Shown here in pieces: positions 16,852 through 25,807 of a stretch of 64,000 nt of DNA. The notes under the pieces were generated by a model. It did no database searches, was not told the origin of the DNA, and saw nothing but the letters and a program-made list of their open reading frames with translations. The stretch comes from Lewinellaceae bacterium. GTDB taxonomy: Bacteria; Bacteroidota; Bacteroidia; Chitinophagales; Saprospiraceae. How positions within the stretch are numbered: position 1 is the stretch's first letter; each line of letters starts with the position of its first letter. The DNA lies in assembly GCA_020636325.1 (NCBI GenBank), contig JACJYC010000012.1, positions 1 to 64,000 on the forward strand, given 5' to 3'. The translations under genes were made by a program, and so were the position numbers.

Positions 16852-16876
16852 AAAAAAAGCAGGACCCCACCCTGGC
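16852..16876 (-). terminator. Possible terminator of the glucan/YceI operon
   Basis: Read on the minus strand, CAGG-GTGGGGT-CCTG is followed by C and seven T residues, about 40 bases past the YceI stop. The stem is short, so this is only a candidate end of the long minus-strand operon. Confidence 0.45.
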
Positions 16877-16913
16877 GCCCCGCTTTCAAAATTGGTCGAA
16901 ATAGCGCTAACCC

Positions 16914-17444
16914 TTATTCGGGTAAATCTGCTTCAAATGTTAAAGGAATCTCGTCTTTGGGTCCTTCATCCGTGAAATCAAAAATTCTCCGGTTCAATGA
17001 GCCGCTACCCTTTACGTGCCTGCCTTCCAAAGTAAAAGTCAGCTCAACCGGCCTGGAAATCCCCTTGATCGTAAAAACGGCCTGGGTCTTAAACTGATTC
17101 TCCCCGGCCGGTTCGGCGCCATTGATCGTCACGGTAGCCTCCGGGAATTTCTTCACGAAAAAGTACTCTTTTTTCTTCCGGACATTCTTTTCAAGTTCTT
17201 TCCAACCAGTGGACAAAGAACTCGTCCTGATGGCCAGTTCTACCTGAATGTCTTCCACTTTGCCTTCCGTGTATTCCACTTTTTTAAAAGACCAATCTTC
17301 AAATGTGAATACCTGGGGAGACCCTGCATCCGCTATGAATTCAATGGTCCCCGGCGGGGTCGGAAAGGGCGGTTTTTCCGATTGGTCCCGGAGGCTCAAC
17401 CAGGCGGTAACGGATGCAAAAGCGAGCATGATAATCGTTTTCAT
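16914..17444 (-). CDS. YceI family protein
   Basis: A 176-aa YceI-like lipocalin-fold protein with an N-terminal signal segment (MKTIIMLAFASVTAWL). Typical features are the regular strand pattern, KKFPEATVTINGA and FTIKGISRPVELTFTLEG near residues 120-145, which is the central YceI signature. YceI proteins bind isoprenoid-like lipids in the periplasm. It starts 28 bp after the stop of the preceding YceI-containing gene and is the last gene of the run. Confidence 0.85.
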   Translation of the reverse strand: MKTIIMLAFASVTAWLSLRDQSEKPPFPTPPGTIEFIADAGSPQVFTFEDWSFKKVEYTEGKVEDIQVELAIRTSSLSTGWKELEKNVRKKKEYFFVKKFPEATVTINGAEPAGENQFKTQAVFTIKGISRPVELTFTLEGRHVKGSGSLNRRIFDFTDEGPKDEIPLTFEADLPE

Positions 17445-17472
17445 AATCCTCTCATTATTGGTTATGGTAATA

Positions 17473-18900
17473 TTAGCCGTTCACTTGTTCCATAAAGAAG
17501 CTCGCGAAAAAAATCATCGTTTCCCGTGCCGGCGCAGGGCCATCCGGGCCTTCTATTCCAAAATCCCGGGTAATGTTCAGCGAAAATTCCGCCTGCACCC
17601 ACAACAGCAATTCGTTGCCGCCGGATAATACCGGCAAGATCCGCGCATTGATGTCCACCTTCTTTTTCCGGTTCATCAGGACAAATTCCCCCGGGATCAC
17701 CATGAGGGTTTCCCGGCCTGTTTGAATGGGGGGTAACTGCTGAAGTCCGCCGAAGGTGAATCTGGCGCCGGGGAATCGGGAGGCTTTGATGTATTTTTTC
17801 AACACTTTTTCCGTCAGATCGCGGCCGCCCATGGTCAGGGAGGAAGTTTCCACCTCAAAAGTCCCTTGCCGGATCCCATGATCCTTGCCAAGCATTAATT
17901 CGCCCTTCACCCCTGAAAACTCCCCTGCATACCGGTCAAGCGGTTCTCCAAAGCGAAACTGGAGCGTTGGCGTTTCCGGGTCCGCGGGACCCAGTATCCG
18001 CCATTTTTCTCCGATATTGCGGGTTATCAGCTCCGCCTGGGCCTGAGTATTGTCAGTCTGCGGCAACCCCAATCCAAGATCGTCCCAGGTAACAACCGGC
18101 GCTGTTGCGGGGACCGGGGTAAAGGCATCTCCGAGTTCGGAGTGTTCCATGATATCGGCAACCGCCTGGGCCATCTGACCGGCCGTCCGTTCGAACAGCC
18201 CTTCATAGTCTTCCATTGTCCCGGTAAAGGGCTCCTTGAGCCAGGATGCTACGGGATGCATGCAATCAAACTGGGAATAAATTTCTGTGGAGAGGAATAC
18301 TTTGCCCGCCTGATCCAGATAAGGGTGGAAGTCCAGGTAAAATCGCCGGTCGGTGCGCTGAAATACAGCTGACGGCAACTGCTTGTAATCTTTCAACCCT
18401 TTCTGTATGGCGTTCATCGCCGCCTTTCGAAATGCCTGCTGATCAAATGCCGACGGTGGGTACCCAGTCAGGTCTGTTACCTTGAGTTTGACGGCGGTTT
18501 GCGCCCGTCCATTGGACCAGACCAGGGGATCGTCTTCCTTCCATTCTCCGGTTTGCTGGGGCAGGGAGCGAAAAATCCGTATAAAATTCTCTATGGTGCC
18601 GAATTCGGCGTATCTGCCTGAATAAACAGAGCGCCCGCGGTCGGTCTGCCAAACCAGCACAGGGGTTGTAGTGAGTTCAGCGGGGATCCCTTCTGAAGGG
18701 GATTTTTCCAATAACGGGATTCCTTTGTCTGAGGAATAAGCCCTCAGCAAAGGCAGGCATTGCGCCGCGAAATCCCGATCGGAATCCGGATTGTAAAAAA
18801 CAACGAGCCGGCCCGAATCCACAGGCGCCCGGCCGGATTGCAACGGCAGCCCGGGGAGGAAGAGGCCTTGCAAATAAAAATACAAAATACTGATAATCAT
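17473..18900 (-). CDS. Large protein with C-terminal YceI-like domain
   Basis: A 475-aa protein with a weak N-terminal hydrophobic leader. The first about 100 residues (GRLVVFYNPDSDRDFAAQCLP, then TPVLVWQTDRGRSVYSGRYAEF) resemble a thioredoxin-like alpha/beta fold without a CxxC pair. The middle is unassigned. Residues about 305-470 (VKGELMLGKDHGIRQGTFEV, FPGARFTFGG, MNRKKKVDINARI) look like a YceI domain. It lies 75 bp after the CBM48-containing hydrolase-like gene and 28 bp before a second YceI gene. The function is unknown. Confidence 0.65.
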   Translation of the reverse strand: MIISILYFYLQGLFLPGLPLQSGRAPVDSGRLVVFYNPDSDRDFAAQCLPLLRAYSSDKGIPLLEKSPSEGIPAELTTTPVLVWQTDRGRSVYSGRYAEFGTIENFIRIFRSLPQQTGEWKEDDPLVWSNGRAQTAVKLKVTDLTGYPPSAFDQQAFRKAAMNAIQKGLKDYKQLPSAVFQRTDRRFYLDFHPYLDQAGKVFLSTEIYSQFDCMHPVASWLKEPFTGTMEDYEGLFERTAGQMAQAVADIMEHSELGDAFTPVPATAPVVTWDDLGLGLPQTDNTQAQAELITRNIGEKWRILGPADPETPTLQFRFGEPLDRYAGEFSGVKGELMLGKDHGIRQGTFEVETSSLTMGGRDLTEKVLKKYIKASRFPGARFTFGGLQQLPPIQTGRETLMVIPGEFVLMNRKKKVDINARILPVLSGGNELLLWVQAEFSLNITRDFGIEGPDGPAPARETMIFFASFFMEQVNG

Positions 18901-18975
18901 TTTTTTATTTATTTTCAGTCTTTACATTCCGGGGGTCATCGGCATATTGGGTGTTCACCGGTCAGGGGGTTGGCG

Positions 18976-20673
18976 TCATTTGATTTCGATTTGCGAATTA
19001 TGGTAGTGATCCGAATGGACCGAACGCTCATTATCAGGGTCCAGTACCCAAACCCCGTCAACCACAAATTTATAGAGGTAGGTCCCGGGCTTGATGTCAA
19101 CCGGGCAAACCCAACTGCCGTTTTCGCGTACGCAGGGCAGGGAACGGGCATTCCATTGGTTGAATTCGCCTGCTACCGCCACAAAACGGGCATTGGGGTA
19201 GTCATTCAACCTGAACAGGGTATTGCCGGCCGCTTTTCCGGTCAGTCTCCCGATCAGGCCGTCAACCTCAGGGTAGTCGGGTTGGAGTTCCAAGGTTCGT
19301 TTAAAAGCCTGAACCGCTTCAGCCGGATCTCCGTCCAGCATACAGGCGAACCCGAAGTCCCGCCAGGCTGCGGGGTTCTCAGGATGGGCCTGCAGGTTGA
19401 GTTTGAGGAGTTTCCTGGCCGTTTGCGTTCTTCCGAGGTCCAGTAATCCGTTACCGGCCCGGGAAACGACCTCAAACGGTAATTTTTCGGTATCCAGCGC
19501 CTCTTTACCCTGTTTGAGAAACGGCAGGAGGACTTTTGAAAGATCTTCGGCCCCGTTCAGGCTGCTTACCAGGCCAGCCACGGCTTGCTCCACAGGGTCC
19601 TGGATCAGCCCCCTGACCGGCAATTGCCGGATTCCCATCGACATACGGATGAAATCATCGCTGAGGTCAAGACCGTTGGAGGAATTGGTCAGGTAAACCA
19701 GGCCTTCCCTGGTTTCGGGATCAAAGATCAGGTAGGATGTATAATTACCGAAATCGCCCCAGTGCCAGTAAAGCCGGCGATCACCTATTTGCTGGACCCC
19801 GAGGCCGAGCGCCCAGCTGATCTTACCGTTCATTTCCGGAATCTCTAACAGGTCCATTTGTGGGTCAAAAAACGCCTTGAAACCCTCTTCTTTGAGCCCT
19901 TTCCGGTCCATCAGGGCCATTACAAAACGAGCATAATCCGAACAGGTGGTGTACAGCGAAACACCTGCATGCGCGTTCACCGATCGGAATCCTGGCAGAG
20001 CACGTCCGAGATAATCATGCGCATAGGCCATGTCTTTGTCGAACTTATCCTGCCAAACAAAACCCGAATGCGACATGCCGAGCGGTTTGAATACCAGCTC
20101 TCCGGCCAATTCGTCCAGCGGTTTTCCGGTAAGCTTCTCTACCACCTGCATGAGATACAGAAAACCTTCGGAGGAATACTGGAATCCCTGACCGGGGGTG
20201 AATTGAAGATTAAGGGGCCCTGACCGCCAGACCGGCAGGCCTGACGTATGGGTGAGCACCATCCTGGCCGTGATGAGCTTATACAATTCCTGGCTCGCCA
20301 GCGCCCTGTTTTCCAGGTAGGCATAAAGGGGCATATCGAGGTCGATGGTCCCTGCTTCCGCCAATTTCATCACCAGAAAGGCAAAAACAGGCTTGCTTAG
20401 GTCTGCCGATGCAAAAACCGTTGATTCATCGACCGGTCCACGGGTATCGATGCTCCTTACGCCGAACAGGCCTGAATAGGCTATTTCCCCGGCGCGAATA
20501 AATTCAACGGCAGCTCCGGGTATCCTGTATTGCGCCATCAATTCCGGAATTTCTTTGTCCGGATTAGAGACAGTCGGAGGGATATCGGTCAGAGATGCCT
20601 GCCCGGATAGTGGTGCGGCGTGCGATACGATCAGCAGGAAAATGAATTGCATTAAAGCGGCAAGTTGTTTCAT
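18976..20673 (-). CDS. Class C beta-lactamase-like protein fused to TPR and CBM48
   Basis: A 565-aa exported protein (signal peptide ending PLSGQ). Residues about 30-350 are a serine-hydrolase (beta-lactamase class C/DD-peptidase) fold with PGQGFQYSSEGFLYL and YWHWGDFGNYTSYL (the HxG-type motif). The catalytic SxxK position instead reads D91-L-S-K94, so the nucleophilic Ser is missing. TPR-like helices follow (about 400-475). Residues about 485-565 are an AMPK/isoamylase N-type carbohydrate module (VAGEFNQWNARSLP, YLYKFVVDGVWVLDPDN), that is CBM48. It lies 29 bp after the condensation-fold gene and downstream of glgA, so a glucan-linked binding role is more likely than antibiotic hydrolysis. 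Confidence 0.85.
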   Translation of the reverse strand: MKQLAALMQFIFLLIVSHAAPLSGQASLTDIPPTVSNPDKEIPELMAQYRIPGAAVEFIRAGEIAYSGLFGVRSIDTRGPVDESTVFASADLSKPVFAFLVMKLAEAGTIDLDMPLYAYLENRALASQELYKLITARMVLTHTSGLPVWRSGPLNLQFTPGQGFQYSSEGFLYLMQVVEKLTGKPLDELAGELVFKPLGMSHSGFVWQDKFDKDMAYAHDYLGRALPGFRSVNAHAGVSLYTTCSDYARFVMALMDRKGLKEEGFKAFFDPQMDLLEIPEMNGKISWALGLGVQQIGDRRLYWHWGDFGNYTSYLIFDPETREGLVYLTNSSNGLDLSDDFIRMSMGIRQLPVRGLIQDPVEQAVAGLVSSLNGAEDLSKVLLPFLKQGKEALDTEKLPFEVVSRAGNGLLDLGRTQTARKLLKLNLQAHPENPAAWRDFGFACMLDGDPAEAVQAFKRTLELQPDYPEVDGLIGRLTGKAAGNTLFRLNDYPNARFVAVAGEFNQWNARSLPCVRENGSWVCPVDIKPGTYLYKFVVDGVWVLDPDNERSVHSDHYHNSQIEIK

Positions 20674-20702
20674 GATCTTGATTTTTGGCGTGGAAACAAT
20701 TT

Positions 20703-22211
20703 CTAAAGGTCGGGCGGAGGAGTAGGCAGTCCTGCAAACAGCTCGGCCGGCAGTTGTTCTGCGTCTTCTCCGATTCTCCGCAGGAGTTCTGTCCAGACCT
20801 CCGCCCAGAATGCGATCTGTTGCGGTCTGAACAGGTGTTTTTTGTATTCACAATAGATCTTTATGCCGTTTTTTTCTTCCACTATGTGCAGATCCAGGTC
20901 AAAATACCCGATGTGACGGCCACCTTCCAGGTGTTTTCCGGCAAAATCCCGGATGAAGGTCATTTGGTCCTCGGTTGTATTTGGCATATTGACGAAGATC
21001 TTGCTGACGGCGGAAAAAGGCAGATCCAGGTCTTTGAGGACTCTTTCAAAGGGATAAAATCCGAAATCAAAGGCTTCCATAGTGTCCCAGGCCATCCTGG
21101 AGAGGTTTTCCAGGGTGGAATCACCCGTTTGAACCAAATTGCGGACCAGGACGGTATTCACCATGAAGCCGATCATATTCCGCAGGGCGTCGTTATTCCG
21201 CATGGCCATATTGACCCCGATCACCGAATCCGGGTTCCCGGTCAGGTGAAATACGGTCAGGTGCAGCGACCCGATCAGGAGTTGAAAAAGGCTGAACCCG
21301 CCCGCCCCCGCCAGCGTTTTGAGCCGGCGAAGTACGCCATGGGGGACAGCAAAATAATAGACGCCGCTCTCTTTCATTTCGACCTTGCCGATCACGCCCA
21401 GGAACATGCGCTCATACCGGGCCTCCATCGGCTTGAGGTGCGCCCGAAGCTGGGCGATCAATTCCCCTTCATAGGAGTCCGATGGCCGTTTTGATCCGCT
21501 GAACAATTCCGTCAGGTCGGAATCCGGGATGCGGGAACCGGAAAACCGGAACCAGTACCGGCGGAATGCTTCGGGCAGCATCCCGGTATACAACGCGCGA
21601 TGCCACGCCGAAAAATCCCTGAATTGGACAGGCGGTTCCGGCAAGGGATCGGCATTTGCACTGACCAGGACCTGATAGGCCGAATACAGTTCCTGCCTGA
21701 TGATGTTGTTGGACCAGGCATCGGTCAACACGTGGTGCATATTGAAAAGTACGACAAAGCCCCCGGCCGCTTCCACAATTTTCACATAGAAAAGGGGGCC
21801 TGTGCGGAAGTCAAAGCGATGGTCCCGGGCTTCCGATTCAAGCGCCTTGACGCAATCGGCTACTTTTTCGGGACTTTTAATTTTGGTGACAGCGCCTGCG
21901 AATTTTTCCGCCGGATGAACCACTTGTCCCGGCTCGCCGTCGATTTCCCCGAATGTCGTCCGGAATATCTCATGGCGGCGGATTACTTCCATCACCGCCC
22001 TTACAGCCAGATCCGGGTCCAGGACGGGCACTTCTTCCGTGAACCAGGAATTGAAAGGCCCCGGATCCGGCAGGAACCGGTTCATCAGCCAGTTGCCCAT
22101 CTGGGCCTGTGAAAGCGCATAATGGCCGGCATCGGGCACTTTGGGGATCTCCCCGAGGAAGATCAGGCGCCCTGCGGCGGTATTATTTTCTACTTTATCG
22201 GCGGGTTGCAT
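20703..22211 (-). CDS. Stand-alone condensation-domain protein
   Basis: A 502-aa protein spanning one complete NRPS-type condensation fold and nothing else. Recognisable motifs in order are C1-like YALSQAQMGNWLMNRFLP, C2-like RRHEIFRTTF, the active-site HHxxxD as MHHVLTDAWS (the usual Gly after Asp is Ala), C5-like IGFMVNTVLVRN and FYPFERVLKDL. It should transfer an acyl group to an amine or alcohol. It starts 9 bp after glgA stops and ends 29 bp before the CBM48 fusion, so it is co-transcribed with glucan genes rather than with the NRPS genes 17 kb upstream. It could act on the peptide product or on a sugar or lipid. Confidence 0.88.
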   Translation of the reverse strand: MQPADKVENNTAAGRLIFLGEIPKVPDAGHYALSQAQMGNWLMNRFLPDPGPFNSWFTEEVPVLDPDLAVRAVMEVIRRHEIFRTTFGEIDGEPGQVVHPAEKFAGAVTKIKSPEKVADCVKALESEARDHRFDFRTGPLFYVKIVEAAGGFVVLFNMHHVLTDAWSNNIIRQELYSAYQVLVSANADPLPEPPVQFRDFSAWHRALYTGMLPEAFRRYWFRFSGSRIPDSDLTELFSGSKRPSDSYEGELIAQLRAHLKPMEARYERMFLGVIGKVEMKESGVYYFAVPHGVLRRLKTLAGAGGFSLFQLLIGSLHLTVFHLTGNPDSVIGVNMAMRNNDALRNMIGFMVNTVLVRNLVQTGDSTLENLSRMAWDTMEAFDFGFYPFERVLKDLDLPFSAVSKIFVNMPNTTEDQMTFIRDFAGKHLEGGRHIGYFDLDLHIVEEKNGIKIYCEYKKHLFRPQQIAFWAEVWTELLRRIGEDAEQLPAELFAGLPTPPPDL

Positions 22212-22220
22212 AGGCTTGTT

Positions 22221-23747
22221 TTAAATATACAGCGTGTTTGAACGGACCATCCTGAACAGGCGGTCATAGGCACTGTTCATGCGGTTCCACGACCAGTCGG
22301 TCAGCATGCCTCTTATACGAAGCTGATCCCAGGCCTCTCGCTGATGGGAATACAGGTCTGCCGCTGTTTGAATGGCGGAGACCAGACCTTCGCGCGTATA
22401 CCCGGGGATATGAAACCCCGTTGCCTGGTCAGGTTGTGCATAAAAGTCAATTACGGTATCTTTCAGTCCGCCGGTCGGGCGAACCAGCGGAACGGCGCCG
22501 AAGGACATGGCATAGAGCTGGACCAGTCCGCAGGGTTCGAACAGGGAAGGCGCCAGCAGCATGTCAGCACCTGCGAGCATCTGGTGGGCTTTTTCATCGG
22601 AATATTTCCAGTCGTAATAAAACCGGCCTTTGAATTCTTCACCGGCCTGAAGGAAGTATTTGTGAATTCTTCCGGAAAGGCCGCCGCCGGGATTGCCGAA
22701 TACCACCAGGTTGACGCCTGTGCGCAGCACATTTTCCAGATCGCAAAAGGCTTTCTCCGCCTGTTCGCGAAAGTCGAGAAGAAAGGAGATCCCTTTCTGG
22801 TGGGTCAACCTGGCCATGAACAGCAGGACCGGCGCCTGGTCAGATGCAAATCCGGCATCCAGGCAAAGCTGTTTTTTGTAAAAATCCTTGGCATGGGCCG
22901 TATTTTCATCGTAGTTCAACACCAGATGCGGGCTAGTGGCGGGGTGCCAGAGGCCGCGGTCCACGCCGTTCGGCAGGCTTTTAATTTTTTTTTCCTTGCC
23001 TTCCAGAAACTTGAAACCGCTGTGCGGGAGGTGTTTTTCGCCCAGCTCACGGGCATAATTTTCGCTGACCGTAGAGACGATATCGGCGTACTCAAGCCCC
23101 AGGCTGAGCAAGGTGACCGACCCGAATTTCCTGTTTACCGCATCTACCCGCTCTTTAGTTTCGGGATCCATACAGGAAAATACATCCGGAAGGATATCGC
23201 CCTGGAACTCGAAATTGTGAATCAGGAGCATGGAAAGAAACGATTGCTTTTTTTTGAGCTGGTCCAATTGTTCGGGAAAGCCGAAGATCCCGCAAACATG
23301 CCAGTCGTGAAGGATCAGGAATTCGAAAGAGATGTCCAGCATCCGGATCATGGTGAGAAAGGCTTTGGCAAAATAAAAATAGGCCATGATCGGGATGGCG
23401 GCCACATACGGCGCGTCGCCGTTTACGGGCTTATTCGAATTTCCCGCCTCCGAATCGCTGAAAATATTTTCGTCTTCCAGGTTGAGAAAATAGAATGTAA
23501 CCTCGCCCTTTATCACTTTGTAATAATAACAGCGATAGTCCACGCCGTGGATCTCCATGAAAAATTCCTGTCTGGGTACGTCCTCAAGGTGGTTCATCCT
23601 ATGCTGATAAAAGAAGGAGATGACGATATTATCGTACTCCGCACCAAGGTTATACGGCAAGCTGCCGACGACATCAGCCAGACCGCCTCGCTTGTAGAAG
23701 GGCGCGACCTCGGAAGTGAGATGAACAAGGATCTTTTCTTTTTTCAT
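22221..23747 (-). CDS. glgA: Glycogen/starch synthase (GT5)
   Basis: A 508-aa ADP/UDP-glucose glucosyltransferase that extends alpha-1,4-glucan. The ATG at 23747 is used because the protein then begins KILVHLTSEVAPFYKRGGLADVV, the N-terminal GT5 signature (KxGGLADV) near residues 19-26; an upstream extension has no family likeness. The C-terminal half has MARLTHQKGI and APSLFEPCGLVQLYAMSFG, with the conserved Glu for nucleotide-sugar binding, and RPTGGLKDTV. Its start overlaps the amylase stop (TGATG), so the two are translationally coupled. Confidence 0.93.
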   Translation of the reverse strand: MKKEKILVHLTSEVAPFYKRGGLADVVGSLPYNLGAEYDNIVISFFYQHRMNHLEDVPRQEFFMEIHGVDYRCYYYKVIKGEVTFYFLNLEDENIFSDSEAGNSNKPVNGDAPYVAAIPIMAYFYFAKAFLTMIRMLDISFEFLILHDWHVCGIFGFPEQLDQLKKKQSFLSMLLIHNFEFQGDILPDVFSCMDPETKERVDAVNRKFGSVTLLSLGLEYADIVSTVSENYARELGEKHLPHSGFKFLEGKEKKIKSLPNGVDRGLWHPATSPHLVLNYDENTAHAKDFYKKQLCLDAGFASDQAPVLLFMARLTHQKGISFLLDFREQAEKAFCDLENVLRTGVNLVVFGNPGGGLSGRIHKYFLQAGEEFKGRFYYDWKYSDEKAHQMLAGADMLLAPSLFEPCGLVQLYAMSFGAVPLVRPTGGLKDTVIDFYAQPDQATGFHIPGYTREGLVSAIQTAADLYSHQREAWDQLRIRGMLTDWSWNRMNSAYDRLFRMVRSNTLYI

Positions 23748-25720
23748 CAGGACATGGTTTGATATAAGAGGGCTTTGGCCGTAAAAGGAGGCAGGAAACA
23801 AGCCCTGCCCGTATGGGGCTGACCGGTAAAAGGATCCGTGAGCCCGTTCAGGGTTTCTTCCGGTATGGGCAATGCGACCCGGTTGCGGCCAAAATTGAAA
23901 TAGAAAAGCAACATCACTTTCCCCAATTTCCTGGCTACTCCGAGGGTGCCTGCCGTTTCTCCGGTATGAAACACGGAAAGTGCGCCTATTCTGAAGACGG
24001 CCGGAAACGATTTCCTCAGCCGGATCCAATTTCTGATCTCGCCGATCATCTCACTTTTGCCCGGCACTTTCGGCCAGTCCATGCAGGCCCTGTTTTCGGG
24101 GTCGTGCAAGCCTTCCATACCTAGTTCATCCCCGTAGTAAATGACCGGCGTACCGGGAAGGATGAAACTCAGGGCCAGCGCAGGTAAAAACTGGTCCTTG
24201 TTTCCGAGCAGGGAATTGAACCGCGGGGTATCGTGGTTTCCCAGGAAATTCCAGGAATCGGATGCCTGGAGGGTCGGCAACAGCCAGTAGATCTCCATGA
24301 ATCGATCGGCCAATTCGGCAACCGAAATACTACGGTCGGCGAAAAAGGGAATCAGGGCGTCCCAGTAGAGGGAGAAATTGGTGATTCCGGACAATTGCCC
24401 TTTTTCAAGCGCCTGGGCTGCATTCAGGTTATACCAGCACTCCCCCAATATCAACCCGTCGGGCGCCAGAGACCTGACGGTTTCGGTGATCTCCCTGAGC
24501 AGGTCGGGCGGAGCCTCCGTGCACACGTCAAGGCGCCAACCGTCTACCTGGTAATTTTCCATCCAATAGCGGATGGTGTCCAGCAGGAAACTGCGGACTT
24601 CAGGGTTATCCAGGTTGAATAAGGGCATTTCCTTGTATCCGTTCCAGGATTGGTAGTTGTGAATATCTTCCACGCTGACCGGGAATTTCCGGATAAAAAA
24701 CCAGTCGCAGTAACGCGATTCCTCCTGCTTCTCCAGGATGTCCCGGAACTGTGGCAATTCAGTTCCGCAATGATTGACGGAAATATCCAGGATCACTTTT
24801 ATGCCCATTTCATGGGCTTTGCCGACCAGGTTGCCAAACTGCTGATTGGTACCGCATACGGGGTCAACCAGCCTGTAATCGGAGCAGTTGTACCGGTGGG
24901 CGTCCTTGGCATAAAAAATGGGATTGAGGTAGATGAAATCGATCCCGAGGTCGGCCAGATAGGGCAATTTTTCCTCGATACCCAACAGGTTGCCGCCGAA
25001 AAAAGTATAATGAGCGGGCGGGCTTCCCCAGGGCTGTAAGTTTCCGGATAGCCGGTACCCCGGCGAACGGTGGAAGGCATCCGGATAGATCTGGTACCCG
25101 GCGTTGAGCCCCGGATCAGCGGGTTGACCGGCTTTTTTCGCGTCGGCCGAAAAGGCATCTGAAAAATCGGGATCGGCCCGCCTTGCTCCGCTCAGGTGTT
25201 GATACCGGGCGGGGCGGTCCCCGCCTTCGAAGCGGAGCAGAAAAGTCACTGCGCCTTCCGACCTGAAGCGGAGGCGCCAGTATTTTTTGTTTTTATGGGT
25301 ATAACAAAGCCTGAAGGGCCTGGATTCTTCGGGAGAAACCCAATAAAGCCGCTCGATCCAGCTATGGTGCGTGATGGCCTTGAGTTCCCAATTCCCGTCG
25401 CCCAGGTAATTGATGAACCGGGGATGGCGGCCGAATTCCAGGGGACAGAAAAATTTTGATTTGAGCAGCACCGGGGTCCGGTTCAAAGCATCCTGCCCCT
25501 CGCTTGCCTGACTGAACGCCGGCATGGGCGATATGAAATTCTCATTTTCAAAGAAGTGAAAAAAGGATTTGCCCATCGGCAGGTCGACCTCAGCCCGAAA
25601 CACGCCTGGCCCGGAATATTCCATTTTTTTAATGAAGTATCTTCCGACAGCGGGGAAAACACCCAGGTGAACGCTTTTCACCCCTGCGTCGTGGGTTGTG
25701 TACACGAATTCCTTTTGCAT
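23747..25720 (-). CDS. Alpha-amylase family glycoside hydrolase (GH13)
   Basis: A 657-aa GH13 enzyme without a clear signal peptide, of the neopullulanase/cyclomaltodextrinase type. An N-terminal beta domain (residues 1-190) precedes the barrel. The four conserved regions are visible: ILDISVNHCG, GWRLDVCTEA (nucleophile Asp, about 397), ILGECWYN (acid/base Glu, about 426) and FLGNHDTPR (Asp, about 494). The C-terminal domain ends near FTAKALLYQTMS. It is coupled to glgA and sits 87 bp after an AraC regulator, so the unit probably makes and remodels glycogen or uses maltodextrins. Confidence 0.93.
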   Translation of the reverse strand: MQKEFVYTTHDAGVKSVHLGVFPAVGRYFIKKMEYSGPGVFRAEVDLPMGKSFFHFFENENFISPMPAFSQASEGQDALNRTPVLLKSKFFCPLEFGRHPRFINYLGDGNWELKAITHHSWIERLYWVSPEESRPFRLCYTHKNKKYWRLRFRSEGAVTFLLRFEGGDRPARYQHLSGARRADPDFSDAFSADAKKAGQPADPGLNAGYQIYPDAFHRSPGYRLSGNLQPWGSPPAHYTFFGGNLLGIEEKLPYLADLGIDFIYLNPIFYAKDAHRYNCSDYRLVDPVCGTNQQFGNLVGKAHEMGIKVILDISVNHCGTELPQFRDILEKQEESRYCDWFFIRKFPVSVEDIHNYQSWNGYKEMPLFNLDNPEVRSFLLDTIRYWMENYQVDGWRLDVCTEAPPDLLREITETVRSLAPDGLILGECWYNLNAAQALEKGQLSGITNFSLYWDALIPFFADRSISVAELADRFMEIYWLLPTLQASDSWNFLGNHDTPRFNSLLGNKDQFLPALALSFILPGTPVIYYGDELGMEGLHDPENRACMDWPKVPGKSEMIGEIRNWIRLRKSFPAVFRIGALSVFHTGETAGTLGVARKLGKVMLLFYFNFGRNRVALPIPEETLNGLTDPFTGQPHTGRACFLPPFTAKALLYQTMS

Positions 25721-25807
25721 AAGAACGGATTATGCTTCTCGGGCTTGGCAAAAGACCGGAAAATGGGAAGTAATGATGAATAAATGCGCAGAACGCAGGG
25801 AGTTCCC

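Noticed and set aside
18976..20673. Annotation as an active beta-lactamase (antibiotic resistance)
   Set aside because: The SxxK serine is replaced by Asp, and the TPR and CBM48 parts plus the glucan neighbourhood speak against a resistance role.
22344..23762. 472-codon plus-strand frame opposite glgA
   Set aside because: Antisense to a gene with unambiguous GT5 motifs; no domains seen.
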